A DNA stretch of 64,000 bases, from the NCBI RefSeq assembly GCF_009299485.1, contig NZ_WBSO01000007.1, forward strand, positions 47,314 to 111,313, given 5' to 3'. The DNA comes from Bifidobacterium apri. Its GTDB lineage: Bacteria > Actinomycetota > Actinomycetes > Actinomycetales > Bifidobacteriaceae. The notes beneath the pieces are model-generated. The model did no database searches and had not been told where the DNA came from. It worked only from the letters and a program-made list of their open reading frames with translations. Below, in pieces: positions 7,395-15,770 of this stretch; within the stretch, counting starts at the first letter, position 1; each line of letters starts with the position of its first letter. The position numbers and the translations under genes were made by a program.

Positions 7395-9536
7395 TCAGAA
7401 CAATTCCTCCTTCTCGGCATCGTCCACACTCATCAGCAGCAGGAAGCTGCGCGACTGCGCGGTGATATCAAAACCGGCCTCATAGCTGAGCTCTGGCCCC
7501 TTCGGATTATACGTATCAACGACCAGCTGCCACTTCTGCCCGTATTTCTCATCCGGAAGCGTGAACATAATCGGCTCATAGTGGGCATTGAAAATGAGAA
7601 TGAAGTCATTGTCAACCATTTGGTTGCCGTACCAGTCACTCTCAGGAATATCCTTGCCGTTGAGGTACACCATCATCGACGAGGCATGCGTGTTCTGCCA
7701 ATCATCCATATCCATGATCCGCCCAAGATGGTCGAACCATTCAACCTGCGGCACCGCATTCGCATCATCGCCCGGCGTGCGCCCCGTGAAGAACCGCCGA
7801 CGGTGCAGCACCGGATGGTCAAGCCGCAGATGAATCATCTTGCTGACAAAACGCAACAGATCCCTCTGCGAATCATTGAGATTCCAATTGGTCCACGAAA
7901 TCTCATTATCCTGACAATACGCGTTGTTGTTGCCCTGCTGAGTGCGCGCGACCTCGTCACCGCCGCAGATCATCGGAATGCCTTGGCTGACCAAGAGGGT
8001 TGCGAACATGTTGCGCATCTGCCGTTCACGCAGTTCGTTGACGTCACGGATGCTCGTCGGGCCTTCGACACCGCAGTTCCAGGAACGGTTGTTGCTTTCG
8101 CCGTCGCGATTGCCTTCACCGTTCGCTTCATTGTGCTTGTTGTTGTAGCTGACCAGATCGTTCATGGTGAAGCCGTCATGGGCGGTGATGAAATTCACCG
8201 AAGCGACCGGCCTGCGCCCGTTCTGCTCGTACAGATCCGAGCTGCCCATCAGGCGGCTTGCGAATTCAGGCAAGGTCGACGGCTGCGAACGCCAGAAATC
8301 ACGGACACAATCGCGATACCGGCCGTTCCATTCGGACCAGCTGGACGGGAAGCCTCCGACCTGATAGCCGCCAGAGCCCAAATCCCACGGTTCGGCGATG
8401 AGTTTGACACGCGAAATGACCGGATCCTGTTCGACGATGTCGAAGAACGCCGAAAGCTTGTCAACCTCCTGGAACTGACGCGCGAGTGTCGCCGCCAAAT
8501 CGAAACGGAACCCGTCCACATGCATTTCCGTGACCCAGTACCGCAGGCTGTCGGTAATCAGTCGCAGCGCGTACGGCGAGCGCATAAGCAGCGAGTTGCC
8601 GGTGCCCGTAGTGTCGAAGTAGTGGCGTTCGTCGCCGTCGACAAGTCGGTAGTAGGCTTTGTTGTCGATTCCGCGGAAGCTCAAGGTCGGCCCGTAGTTA
8701 TTGCCTTCGGCCGTATGGTTGTATACGACGTCGAGGATGACTTCCATTCCCGCGTGGTGGTATGCCTTGACCATCGATTTGAATTCGTTGACTTGTTCGC
8801 CGCGCTCGCCTGAGCTGGAGTAAGAGTTCTGGGGGGCGAAGAACCCGATGGTGTTGTACCCCCAGTAGTTGCTCAGCCCTTTTTCTTGCAGGAACGAATC
8901 GTTGACGAACTGGTGGATCGGCATAAGCTCGATGGCGGTGACGCCCAGCTTCTTGAGATATTCGATGACGCCGGGGTATGCCAATCCTGCGTATGTGCCG
9001 CGAATGTCCGGAGGCACCATCGTGTTGAGGTTGGTCATGCCACGCACATGTGCCTCGTAAATCACCGAATCGTGGTATGGGATGAACGGGTGCTGGTCAT
9101 TGCCCCAATCGAAGTAGGGGTTGATGACTGCGGCTTTCATCGTGTGCGCAGCTGAATCAAGCGTATTCATGCTATGCGTGTCATCGGGGTTGCGGAACCA
9201 ATATGAGTACAGGCTTTCATCGCCGTCGATATTGCCTTCGATGGCCTTCGCATAGGGGTCGAGCAGCAGTTTGTTCGGGTTGCACCGCAGCCCGTGCTCG
9301 GGGTCGTACGGTCCGTAGACGCGATACCCGTAGCGTTGTCCGGGCTGGATGCCGGGAAGATAGTTGTGCCACACGTACGAGTTCTTCTCTGTCATCTCGA
9401 CGCGTGTCTCATGGTCGTTCTCATCGAACAGGCACAGTTCGACTTTGTCTGCCACCTGTGAGAACAAGGCAAAATTCACGCCCGCGCCATCATAGCTTGC
9501 TCCGAGCGGAAACATGGAACCAGGTCTGATTTGCAT
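7395..9536 (-). CDS. glgX: Glycogen debranching enzyme (GH13 isoamylase type)
   Basis: Hydrolyses alpha-1,6 branch linkages of glycogen or limit dextrins. The 713-residue protein has an N-terminal CBM48-like domain (GSMFPLGASYDGAGVNFALF) and a GH13 barrel with all four conserved regions: DVVYNHT (region I), DGFRFDLA with the nucleophile Asp (II), LIAEPWDLG with the acid/base Glu (III) and FITAHDGF (IV). Length fits GlgX/TreX enzymes. ATG 9536 has no strong ribosome site; MFPLGAS at 9515 is an alternative. It probably works with the branching enzyme at 36299-38527 in glycogen or dietary glucan turnover, though the two are not linked. Confidence 0.95.
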   Translation of the reverse strand: MQIRPGSMFPLGASYDGAGVNFALFSQVADKVELCLFDENDHETRVEMTEKNSYVWHNYLPGIQPGQRYGYRVYGPYDPEHGLRCNPNKLLLDPYAKAIEGNIDGDESLYSYWFRNPDDTHSMNTLDSAAHTMKAAVINPYFDWGNDQHPFIPYHDSVIYEAHVRGMTNLNTMVPPDIRGTYAGLAYPGVIEYLKKLGVTAIELMPIHQFVNDSFLQEKGLSNYWGYNTIGFFAPQNSYSSSGERGEQVNEFKSMVKAYHHAGMEVILDVVYNHTAEGNNYGPTLSFRGIDNKAYYRLVDGDERHYFDTTGTGNSLLMRSPYALRLITDSLRYWVTEMHVDGFRFDLAATLARQFQEVDKLSAFFDIVEQDPVISRVKLIAEPWDLGSGGYQVGGFPSSWSEWNGRYRDCVRDFWRSQPSTLPEFASRLMGSSDLYEQNGRRPVASVNFITAHDGFTMNDLVSYNNKHNEANGEGNRDGESNNRSWNCGVEGPTSIRDVNELRERQMRNMFATLLVSQGIPMICGGDEVARTQQGNNNAYCQDNEISWTNWNLNDSQRDLLRFVSKMIHLRLDHPVLHRRRFFTGRTPGDDANAVPQVEWFDHLGRIMDMDDWQNTHASSMMVYLNGKDIPESDWYGNQMVDNDFILIFNAHYEPIMFTLPDEKYGQKWQLVVDTYNPKGPELSYEAGFDITAQSRSFLLLMSVDDAEKEELF

Positions 9537-9638
9537 GATTCCAGTATCTCACGTTTTGCCGCTTCATGCTCGAAGCCAAGCCCGCCGTGTGTTTATTCGC
9601 GGTTCGTCAGCCTTTCCCGTCTTGTGGCGGACGGACGA

Positions 9639-10379
9639 TCATGCGGCTGTTCTGGTGCGACGCAGCATCTCATGCTGGATGGCGATGATGGCGTTGGATT
9701 CGGTCACCGGCGTGTCCAGGAGCTGCCGCCATGAGACCCACGCCGATTCGACATGCTCGTCCGCGTCGAAATGCCGGTCTTCACAATGCCAACGGTCAAG
9801 ATGGATGACCATGATGTGCGCCAGCTCATCGGTCATGCCCTCGGAAGAGTAGAACGCTCCTACATGGTCGAAACGCGCGGATTGCGTGTCATCGGGAACG
9901 ATGCCTGTTTCCTCGGACAGCTCACGCAAGGCGGCTTGTTCGGGGTCCTCCCCCGCATCCATAAGACCCGCGGGCAGTCCGTACGCGAAACGATGGGAAC
10001 CGATGCGGTATTCGCGTTCGATCAGATAACGGTCGCCGGGCACATCATGGACCAGCATGACCACGCACGGAGCGTGTCGGATCAGTTGGCGGCGGATCCG
10101 TGCACGAGTGCCGTCAGTGGTCGGCAGATCGAGCACGATATCGTCGATGGCGAAAATCGGGCCTTCGAACACCGTCGTACGGCTGACTTCATGGACGGAA
10201 CCGTTCATGTCGATGCCGTCCGACGAGCGGTCCAGCTGATGCAGCGTATCCTGAGGGTCTTGCACATCCTGCGGTTCCTGCGGTTCCTGTGGGCCTGTGA
10301 TGTGCTGCGGCTGTGCTTGCCGCTGGTCAGGCCGCTGCACCCGCCGCGCTTCTTCGCTGTGTTCGAAACGCTTTTCCAT
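9639..10379 (-). CDS. Nudix hydrolase, ADP-ribose pyrophosphatase-like
   Basis: Nudix proteins cleave nucleoside diphosphates linked to another moiety. The 246-residue protein carries a complete Nudix box, GLMDAGEDPEQAALREL followed by SEETGI, matching GX5EX7REUXEEXGU, within a domain of about 160 residues resembling NudF-type ADP-ribose pyrophosphatases. The first 70 residues are an unusual low-complexity leader rich in Gln, Pro and Asp with repeated QEPQ/DPQD, encoded by short tandem repeats. ATG 10379 has AAGGAGG just upstream. It lies downstream of the NIF3-like gene on the same strand. The substrate is inferred from family resemblance only. Confidence 0.85.
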   Translation of the reverse strand: MEKRFEHSEEARRVQRPDQRQAQPQHITGPQEPQEPQDVQDPQDTLHQLDRSSDGIDMNGSVHEVSRTTVFEGPIFAIDDIVLDLPTTDGTRARIRRQLIRHAPCVVMLVHDVPGDRYLIEREYRIGSHRFAYGLPAGLMDAGEDPEQAALRELSEETGIVPDDTQSARFDHVGAFYSSEGMTDELAHIMVIHLDRWHCEDRHFDADEHVESAWVSWRQLLDTPVTESNAIIAIQHEMLRRTRTAA

Positions 10380-10515
10380 ATTGGTTTCCTCCTTGTGCCC
10401 GCCAAGCGGGCGGACTGCTCATGCCTGACAAGGGCGGATTGTGCGCCGGCGCATCGCGATGACAATCTCACACAGCCGGCGCTGACCGCGTTGAATGACG
10501 CGAAGGCTCACGCGA

Positions 10516-11403
10516 TCAACGGATCACGAGATCCCACGGGTCGGTACGCATATTGATCCACTTCACTTCGGGCCGCTGGCCGGTACGCGCCGCAATCGCC
10601 GCGGGGACATCCTCCAACGCGTATCTGAACCACAGGGATTCAATCGCGGAATGCGGGGTGTTGATCAACGCCGGGCGCAGATGCCCGTCACCGTTGCCCG
10701 CATGCAGGCCGTGCTGTCTCAGTGATGCCTCCCAGCGCGCCTGCTCCAGCGCATCTGTCGCCGGATGGTGGCGCAAATCACTGGTGACATACACATCCGC
10801 CCCGCTGGCACGCACCGCGTCGAACATTGAATCGCCCGATCCAGGCAGGACAGCCACCGTGGACACCGGTGCGTCAAGCTCGCCGGCGACCTGGATACCA
10901 TATTCGGTTTCAGGCAGCTTACGCGCCACAACCTGAGCAAAGTCACGCAACGGCATCGGCTCGGCAAGACGGCCCACACGCCCGATACCGACGGCATGCG
11001 GCGACTGCGGGTCATCAATCGGTTCAAGCGGCTGCAGATCGTGCAATCCGAACGCGTCGGCAGCCGCCTGTCCCACTCCGCGGAAGGCGGCATCCGCATT
11101 CGTATGCCCCACCCATAACGCGCAACCATGCCGGTACAATGCGCTGACGATCGCCCCATGGACTCCTGCGCCGGAGGTCTCATGCACCGCACGGAAGAAC
11201 AACGGGTGATGGGTGACCAGCAGGTCGGCATGCCATCCGATCGCCTGTTCGATCACTGCATGCGTCGGATCCGCGGCGAAGGCGATCCGCGTGACCGGAG
11301 CGTCCAAATCACCGACGATCAGTCCCGGTGCGTCCCAAGATTCCGCGTATCGCAGCGGATACAAGGTTTCCAACGCATCCACGGCTTCCTGCAACTTCGG
11401 CAT
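10516..11403 (-). CDS. NIF3/DUF34 family metal-binding protein
   Basis: The 295-residue protein belongs to the widespread NIF3/YbgI family (labelled GTP cyclohydrolase 1 type 2 homologue), whose true role is unsettled. The signature is clear: SWDAPGLIVGD near the N terminus, ADLLVTHHPLFFR with the His pair that binds a dinuclear metal centre, GHTNADAA, and a C-terminal HH motif (DLRHHPATDAL). AGCGAGGA precedes ATG 11403. It follows polA on the same strand, separated by a 17-bp perfect hairpin, and precedes the Nudix gene. Confidence 0.9.
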   Translation of the reverse strand: MPKLQEAVDALETLYPLRYAESWDAPGLIVGDLDAPVTRIAFAADPTHAVIEQAIGWHADLLVTHHPLFFRAVHETSGAGVHGAIVSALYRHGCALWVGHTNADAAFRGVGQAAADAFGLHDLQPLEPIDDPQSPHAVGIGRVGRLAEPMPLRDFAQVVARKLPETEYGIQVAGELDAPVSTVAVLPGSGDSMFDAVRASGADVYVTSDLRHHPATDALEQARWEASLRQHGLHAGNGDGHLRPALINTPHSAIESLWFRYALEDVPAAIAARTGQRPEVKWINMRTDPWDLVIR

Positions 11404-11420
11404 ATGGTTCCTCGCTTCCC

Positions 11421-11466
11421 ACTGTCGCCGGCAACAGCATGGCTGATGACTGTTGCCGGCGACAGT
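11421..11466. terminator. Perfect 17-bp hairpin between polA and the NIF3-like gene
   Basis: ACTGTCGCCGGCAACAG (11421-11437) pairs fully with CTGTTGCCGGCGACAGT (11450-11466), loop 12 nt. It lies 7 bp past the polA stop on the - strand. There is no U-run, so termination or transcript protection are both possible. Confidence 0.65.
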
Positions 11467-11472
11467 TCAGAC

Positions 11473-14400
11473 TCAATGGGCGGCAAGCTGCCAGTCGGCA
11501 CCGATACCGACCGACACGTCGAGCGGTACCGCCAACGTCACGGCATGCTCCATGGCATCGCTGACCAGCGCGGAGACCTGTTCCTCCTCGCCCGGCGCGA
11601 TTTCCACAACAAGTTCGTCGTGGATCTGCAGAATGATCCTGCTGGCCACACCGGCGTTCCTGAGGGCTTGATCGGCGCGAATCATCGCGATTTTCATGAT
11701 GTCAGCGGCAGAACCCTGGATGGGCGCGTTGAGCGCGGCACGTTCGGCGGCACTTCTTGTGCGCGCGTTGGAACTGGACAATCCCGGGAAATACCGGCGT
11801 CTGCCGAACAGTGTCTCGGTGTACCCCACCTTCCGCGCGTTGCCTACCAACGACTCAAGATAGTCATGCACCTTGCCGAACGTGGAGAAATACTTCTCTT
11901 TGAGCACGTCAGCCTCTGCCGGGCTGATATGCAGCTGTTGGGCGAGACCGTACGTACTCAAACCGTATGCCAAGCCGTAGCTCATCGCCTTGACATGGCT
12001 GCGCTGGTCCGGGGTGATGTCGTCGACCGGCACCTGATACACCAAGCTCGCCACGTATTTGTGGAAATCGGCGCCGGAACGGAACGCTTCGATCAGCGCC
12101 TCATCTCCGGACAGATCAGCCATGATACGCAGCTCGACCTGGGAATAATCGCAACTGAGCAGCGACGAAAAGCCCGGTCCCGGAACGAACGCGGAACGGA
12201 TCTCCCGGCCCATCGCATTGCGATTCGGAATGTTCTGCAGATTCGGATCGACCGAGCTCAGGCGCCCTGTGGCGGCCACCGTCTGTTCAAACGTGGTGTG
12301 GATACGACTGTCACGAGCATTGGTCGCGTCGATGAGTGTCTGCACGATCTGCTTGAGCTTATTGGTCTCCCGGTGCCGCAGCAGGGCTCCCAGGAAATCA
12401 TTCGCCTGCTCGTTGCCGTTCGCCGATTGCGCGTACAAGGCGGTCAGCGTCGCCGCATCCGTCTTGTACTGGCCGGATTTTGTCTTGCGCAGCGGTCTGA
12501 GCCCGAACTTGTCGAACAGCACACTGCCCAGCTGCTTGGGGCTTTGCAAGTTCACTTCGCTCCCGGCGGCGCGCCATGCGATCTCCTGGGCTTGCGCGGC
12601 ATCGGCTGCGAACTGGTCGCGCATGCTCACCAGACGCGTCTGGTCGACACACGCCCCCGCGTCTTCCATCCGGTGCAGCACTTCGGAGACGGGCAACTCG
12701 AGGGAGCGCAACAGTCCATATTGTTCACGCTCGTCCAACGTCGCGGACAGCCGTACCGCGAGTTCTTTGATAGTCGCCAGTTTCGCGGCAACCGTCGCGT
12801 CATCATGCGACGGGGTGTCCAGCGCCTGATCGGAACCGTCCAAATCAAGCTCGCCTTGTGCCGGACGTTCCGGCTGGTCGATATGGATGTCTGCGAACCG
12901 GATCGCCGCCTGCTCAAGGGAATCTGGATGAAAGTCAGGAAGCACCAGATAGCACGCGAGCTTGGTGTCGAATGCCGGCCGACGCAAACGGATACCGATG
13001 CTCTCCAACAGATGCAGATGCTCTTTGTACCCATGGACGATCATCGTACCATGGTTGGCGTCAATGAACGCCTGAATCGCTTGCGCGACATCGGGGTCGA
13101 GGGGCGGGGTGAACGCCAAGGCCTCATCGTCCGCCAGCAAAGCGAGACCTGTGCAATGCGCCGCGCCGGGTTTGCTATCCCCGTCCGCGTAGAGCACCCA
13201 GCCATGGGCGACAGTTGGTACGCTCACAGCATGATGGTCGATCGCTATGCTCGACGTGGCAGTTGTTTCCGGCTGCGTTTGACGATCCGCTGATTCAGAT
13301 GCGCGGGGCGTCTCAGACAAGACAGAGGTCTCAGGGGAATCAGGCGCGTCGACGACGGCCGGTTCCAGTGCGGATGCAGGTTGGGCTGACCGATCCGCAA
13401 CAGGCAACGATTGCTCGCTGCCGGCAGCGGCAGCAGTGCCATGGTTCTTCTGGTACTGCCGCGCCCAGTGCTGAACTTGGCGCGCCGAACAATCCCTGGT
13501 CACGCTGACCGATTCACCGGGACGCTCATCCGTGTCACCGGAAGCAGTCTGAGAAGCTTCGGGCAACGCAGAGGATGGTGTCTTGCCGCCGCTGAACGCC
13601 TTGACGACCAGATTGCGTGTGCGGACGCCGAATTCAAGCTTCGAGAACAAGGTCGCCAGCTGTTCGCGATTCATCGGGCCGAAATCAAAGTCGTCCATGC
13701 CGACGCCAAGATCCAGATCACGCACCAGCGCATTGACTTTGCGGTTGAGCTTGACCTGATCGAGATTGTCGCGCAGCGCCTGGCCCTTTTTCCCGCCGAT
13801 CTCGTCGGCATGCTCGATGATGCCTTGGAGCGAGCCGTATTGGCCGATCCACTTGGCGGCATAGCCGTCGCCGACGCCTGGCACGCCCGGGATATTATCA
13901 GCCGTTTCGCCGCGCAGTGCGGCAAGATCGGGGTACTGCTGCGGGGTGACGTGGTATTTCTCCTCCACCGCCTGCGGAGTCATGTGCTTGAGGTCTTTGA
14001 AATGATGGCCTGGGTACAGGACGGTGATCGAGTCGTCCACCAGTTGGAACGCATCTCGGTCGCCGGAGAGCACCAGAGTCCGGTACCGCTCATGTTCACC
14101 CATGGTCGCCAGAGTGCCGATAATGTCGTCGCCTTCAAAGCCCGGCTTTTCGATGTACGTGACACCGAGCGCCGCAAGCATCTCCTGGATGAGCGGCAGC
14201 TGGCTGAGCAGATCTTCCGGCGCAGCTTCACGCGTGCCCTTGTATTGGGGCAGCAAATCATTGCGGAATGTGCCGCCTTTGACGTCGAACGCGACCGCGA
14301 GTTTATCTGGGTGCTCGGTCTCGATGACCTGCGCGAGCATCTTGGCAAAGCCCCAGACCGCGTTCGTCGCTTGGCCGCTTGACGTTGAGAAGTTCTCGAC

Positions 14401-14520
14401 GGGAAGCGCGAAATATGCGCGGAATGCAAGTGAGTGTCCGTCCACGACAAGCAAGGTGCCGCGGAAATCCTTCTCCGCGGCACCTTGTTGCGTATGCTGA
14501 GCTTGGGAATTATCGCTCAT
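11473..14520 (-). CDS. polA: DNA polymerase I
   Basis: Gap-filling and Okazaki-fragment polymerase with 5'-nuclease. The 1015-residue protein has an N-terminal FEN-type 5'-exonuclease domain (LLVVDGHSLAFRAYF, GFEGDDIIGTLAT), a long low-complexity Ser/Pro/Glu-rich linker at about residues 310-430, a degenerate 3'-5' exonuclease region that keeps only part of the motifs, and a C-terminal palm with motif A LSCDYSQVELRIMADL, motif B MSYGLAYGLSTYG and motif C QIHDELVVE. It is longer than the usual 880-930 residues because of the linker. ATG 14520 overlaps the 3' end of the regulator gene by 11 nt; an ATG at 14547 lies deeper in that gene. Co-transcribed with the ANTAR regulator. Confidence 0.95.
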   Translation of the reverse strand: MSDNSQAQHTQQGAAEKDFRGTLLVVDGHSLAFRAYFALPVENFSTSSGQATNAVWGFAKMLAQVIETEHPDKLAVAFDVKGGTFRNDLLPQYKGTREAAPEDLLSQLPLIQEMLAALGVTYIEKPGFEGDDIIGTLATMGEHERYRTLVLSGDRDAFQLVDDSITVLYPGHHFKDLKHMTPQAVEEKYHVTPQQYPDLAALRGETADNIPGVPGVGDGYAAKWIGQYGSLQGIIEHADEIGGKKGQALRDNLDQVKLNRKVNALVRDLDLGVGMDDFDFGPMNREQLATLFSKLEFGVRTRNLVVKAFSGGKTPSSALPEASQTASGDTDERPGESVSVTRDCSARQVQHWARQYQKNHGTAAAAGSEQSLPVADRSAQPASALEPAVVDAPDSPETSVLSETPRASESADRQTQPETTATSSIAIDHHAVSVPTVAHGWVLYADGDSKPGAAHCTGLALLADDEALAFTPPLDPDVAQAIQAFIDANHGTMIVHGYKEHLHLLESIGIRLRRPAFDTKLACYLVLPDFHPDSLEQAAIRFADIHIDQPERPAQGELDLDGSDQALDTPSHDDATVAAKLATIKELAVRLSATLDEREQYGLLRSLELPVSEVLHRMEDAGACVDQTRLVSMRDQFAADAAQAQEIAWRAAGSEVNLQSPKQLGSVLFDKFGLRPLRKTKSGQYKTDAATLTALYAQSANGNEQANDFLGALLRHRETNKLKQIVQTLIDATNARDSRIHTTFEQTVAATGRLSSVDPNLQNIPNRNAMGREIRSAFVPGPGFSSLLSCDYSQVELRIMADLSGDEALIEAFRSGADFHKYVASLVYQVPVDDITPDQRSHVKAMSYGLAYGLSTYGLAQQLHISPAEADVLKEKYFSTFGKVHDYLESLVGNARKVGYTETLFGRRRYFPGLSSSNARTRSAAERAALNAPIQGSAADIMKIAMIRADQALRNAGVASRIILQIHDELVVEIAPGEEEQVSALVSDAMEHAVTLAVPLDVSVGIGADWQLAAH

Positions 14521-15310
14521 CAGCGGCTTCCGGCTTCGAATCGCCATACTTGGCGATGATGGCCATGGCGAGACGCTTCTTCGGGATGCGCTGATCCATG
14601 GATGTCTTTTGGATCCAGCGGAACGCCCCTTGCTCGGAGAAATCGGCCTTGTCCATGAGCAGACCCTTGGCGCGGTCGACGAGCTTGCGCTCTTCCAAGG
14701 ATTCTTGCGCCTTCTTCAGCTTTTCTTCTGTGTCGCGCAACTGTTCACGGGTTTCGTTGAGCTCGTTTTCGCTGCGTTCCACGTTGTCGAGCAAATCGTT
14801 GATTTCCTGGAACCGCCCCATAGCGACTTCCAACGCCGGCAGCAGCTTGGATTCCTCATACGGCTTGGTCACATACGCCATAGCGCCGGCGCCAGTGGCC
14901 TGCTTCACCAGATCAGGCTGCGAGAACGCGGTGAGCATGACAACAGGGGCGATATTCTCGTCGCAGATGACACCCGCGGCGGTGATGCCGTCCATACGAG
15001 GCATCTTGACGTCCATGCAGACGACATCCGGACGATACTTGCGTGTCAGCTCGACTGCTTCTTCACCATTCGCCGCCTCACCGACAACCTCATACCCGTT
15101 GTCTTCGAGAATGGCGACCAAATCCATACGGTTGACGGACTCGTCCTCCGCGACCACCACCGTGCGCTTGCGATGCTCGTCCCCACGTGCATCAGCTTCC
15201 TGCTCGTCCTGCGGTGCAACAGGCTCGCCGGCGGCGACTGCCTTGAGCTCGTCCTCCGTCAACACCGGGGTGTCCGGTTGTGCCTGTCCCGTCTCGTTAT
15301 TCGCAGTCAT
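14510..15310 (-). CDS. pdtaR: ANTAR-domain response regulator, PdtaR-like
   Basis: A predicted RNA-binding antiterminator controlled by phosphorylation. The 266-residue protein has an acidic leader of about 48 residues, a CheY-like receiver (VVVAEDESVN, phosphoacceptor Asp100 in CMDVKMPRMDG, Lys149 in VTKP), a coiled coil at about 170-210 and an ANTAR domain (DRAKGLLMD... GAFRWIQKTSMDQR). This order matches Rv1626/PdtaR of mycobacteria, which also lies just upstream of polA. AGGAAAGAGG precedes ATG 15310. The likely partner is the HisKA_2 kinase at 55971-57464, not a neighbour. Confidence 0.92.
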   Translation of the reverse strand: MTANNETGQAQPDTPVLTEDELKAVAAGEPVAPQDEQEADARGDEHRKRTVVVAEDESVNRMDLVAILEDNGYEVVGEAANGEEAVELTRKYRPDVVCMDVKMPRMDGITAAGVICDENIAPVVMLTAFSQPDLVKQATGAGAMAYVTKPYEESKLLPALEVAMGRFQEINDLLDNVERSENELNETREQLRDTEEKLKKAQESLEERKLVDRAKGLLMDKADFSEQGAFRWIQKTSMDQRIPKKRLAMAIIAKYGDSKPEAADER

Positions 15311-15633
15311 CCCTGCCTCTTTCCTAGATAATCAGGCGATCACGCCAAGACGCACCGCCCCGATGCCGAGACCGATACGTGCTGCGTCCCAGCGCCGACA
15401 ACGGATGCCGCGCTGGAGCGACGGCATGCCATCGTCTCGCACAATCTGCCATCCTTGCTGTTAGCGATGATACCAGCAGACAAGGTCAAGGCAAGACTCT
15501 ACATAGAGTTCGAGTCGCCGATCAGCGGCATGCCGCATGCTCGACACTCGAATAATCATCTCATTGCTGAACGCGGTGGCGTTGGTCGCAGATATGTGAT
15601 ACACTGTTATTTTGTTGCTTCAATACGGAGCAC
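15311..15633. other. Intergenic region between pdtaR and tRNA-Leu
   Basis: No gene was seen in these 323 bp. They should hold the pdtaR-polA promoter on the - strand and the tRNA-Leu promoter on the + strand (TTGGTC, 17 nt, TGTTAT ending near 15611). A short perfect palindrome GCGGCATGCCGC lies near 15525. Confidence 0.4.
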
Positions 15634-15707
15634 GCCCCTGTATCCCAATTGGTAGAGGAAGCAGCCTCAAAATCTGCACAGTGTGGGTTCGAGTCCCACC
15701 GGGGGCA
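15634..15707 (+). tRNA. tRNA-Leu (anticodon CAA) with short variable loop
   Basis: A 74-nt gene. The acceptor stem GCCCCTG pairs with CGGGGGC, the anticodon loop CTCAAAA gives anticodon CAA, and the T-arm is GTGGG TTCGAGT CCCAC. The variable region is only 5 nt (ACAGT), as in class I tRNAs, although leucine tRNAs are normally class II with a long variable arm. The D-stem is short (3 bp) and the anticodon stem closes with a C-U mismatch. CCA is not encoded. Its terminator is interrupted by the IS at 15729. Confidence 0.85.
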
Positions 15708-15712
15708 CCCAT

Positions 15713-15728
15713 CAACCCGCCATCATCG
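15713..15728 (+). terminator. Left half of the tRNA-Leu terminator, cut by the IS
   Basis: AACCCGCC plus ATCATC before the IS and GGCGGGTTTCTTCGTTTTT after it (from 17096) would rejoin, once one copy of the 8-bp duplication is removed, into an 8-bp stem with a 6-nt loop followed by TTTCTTCGTTTTT, a textbook rho-independent terminator. Confidence 0.8.
15721..15728. repeat. Target-site duplication, left copy
   Basis: CATCATCG flanks the IS here and again at 17090-17097. The length of 8 bp fits IS256-group transposition. Confidence 0.9.
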
Positions 15729-15770
15729 GGCGTATAGGAAAAAACGTGGTGCTTTAGACTTCGTTTTTGG

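Noticed and set aside
11128..13293. 721-codon open frame on the + strand across polA and the NIF3-like gene
   Set aside because: Shadow spanning two real genes on the - strand.
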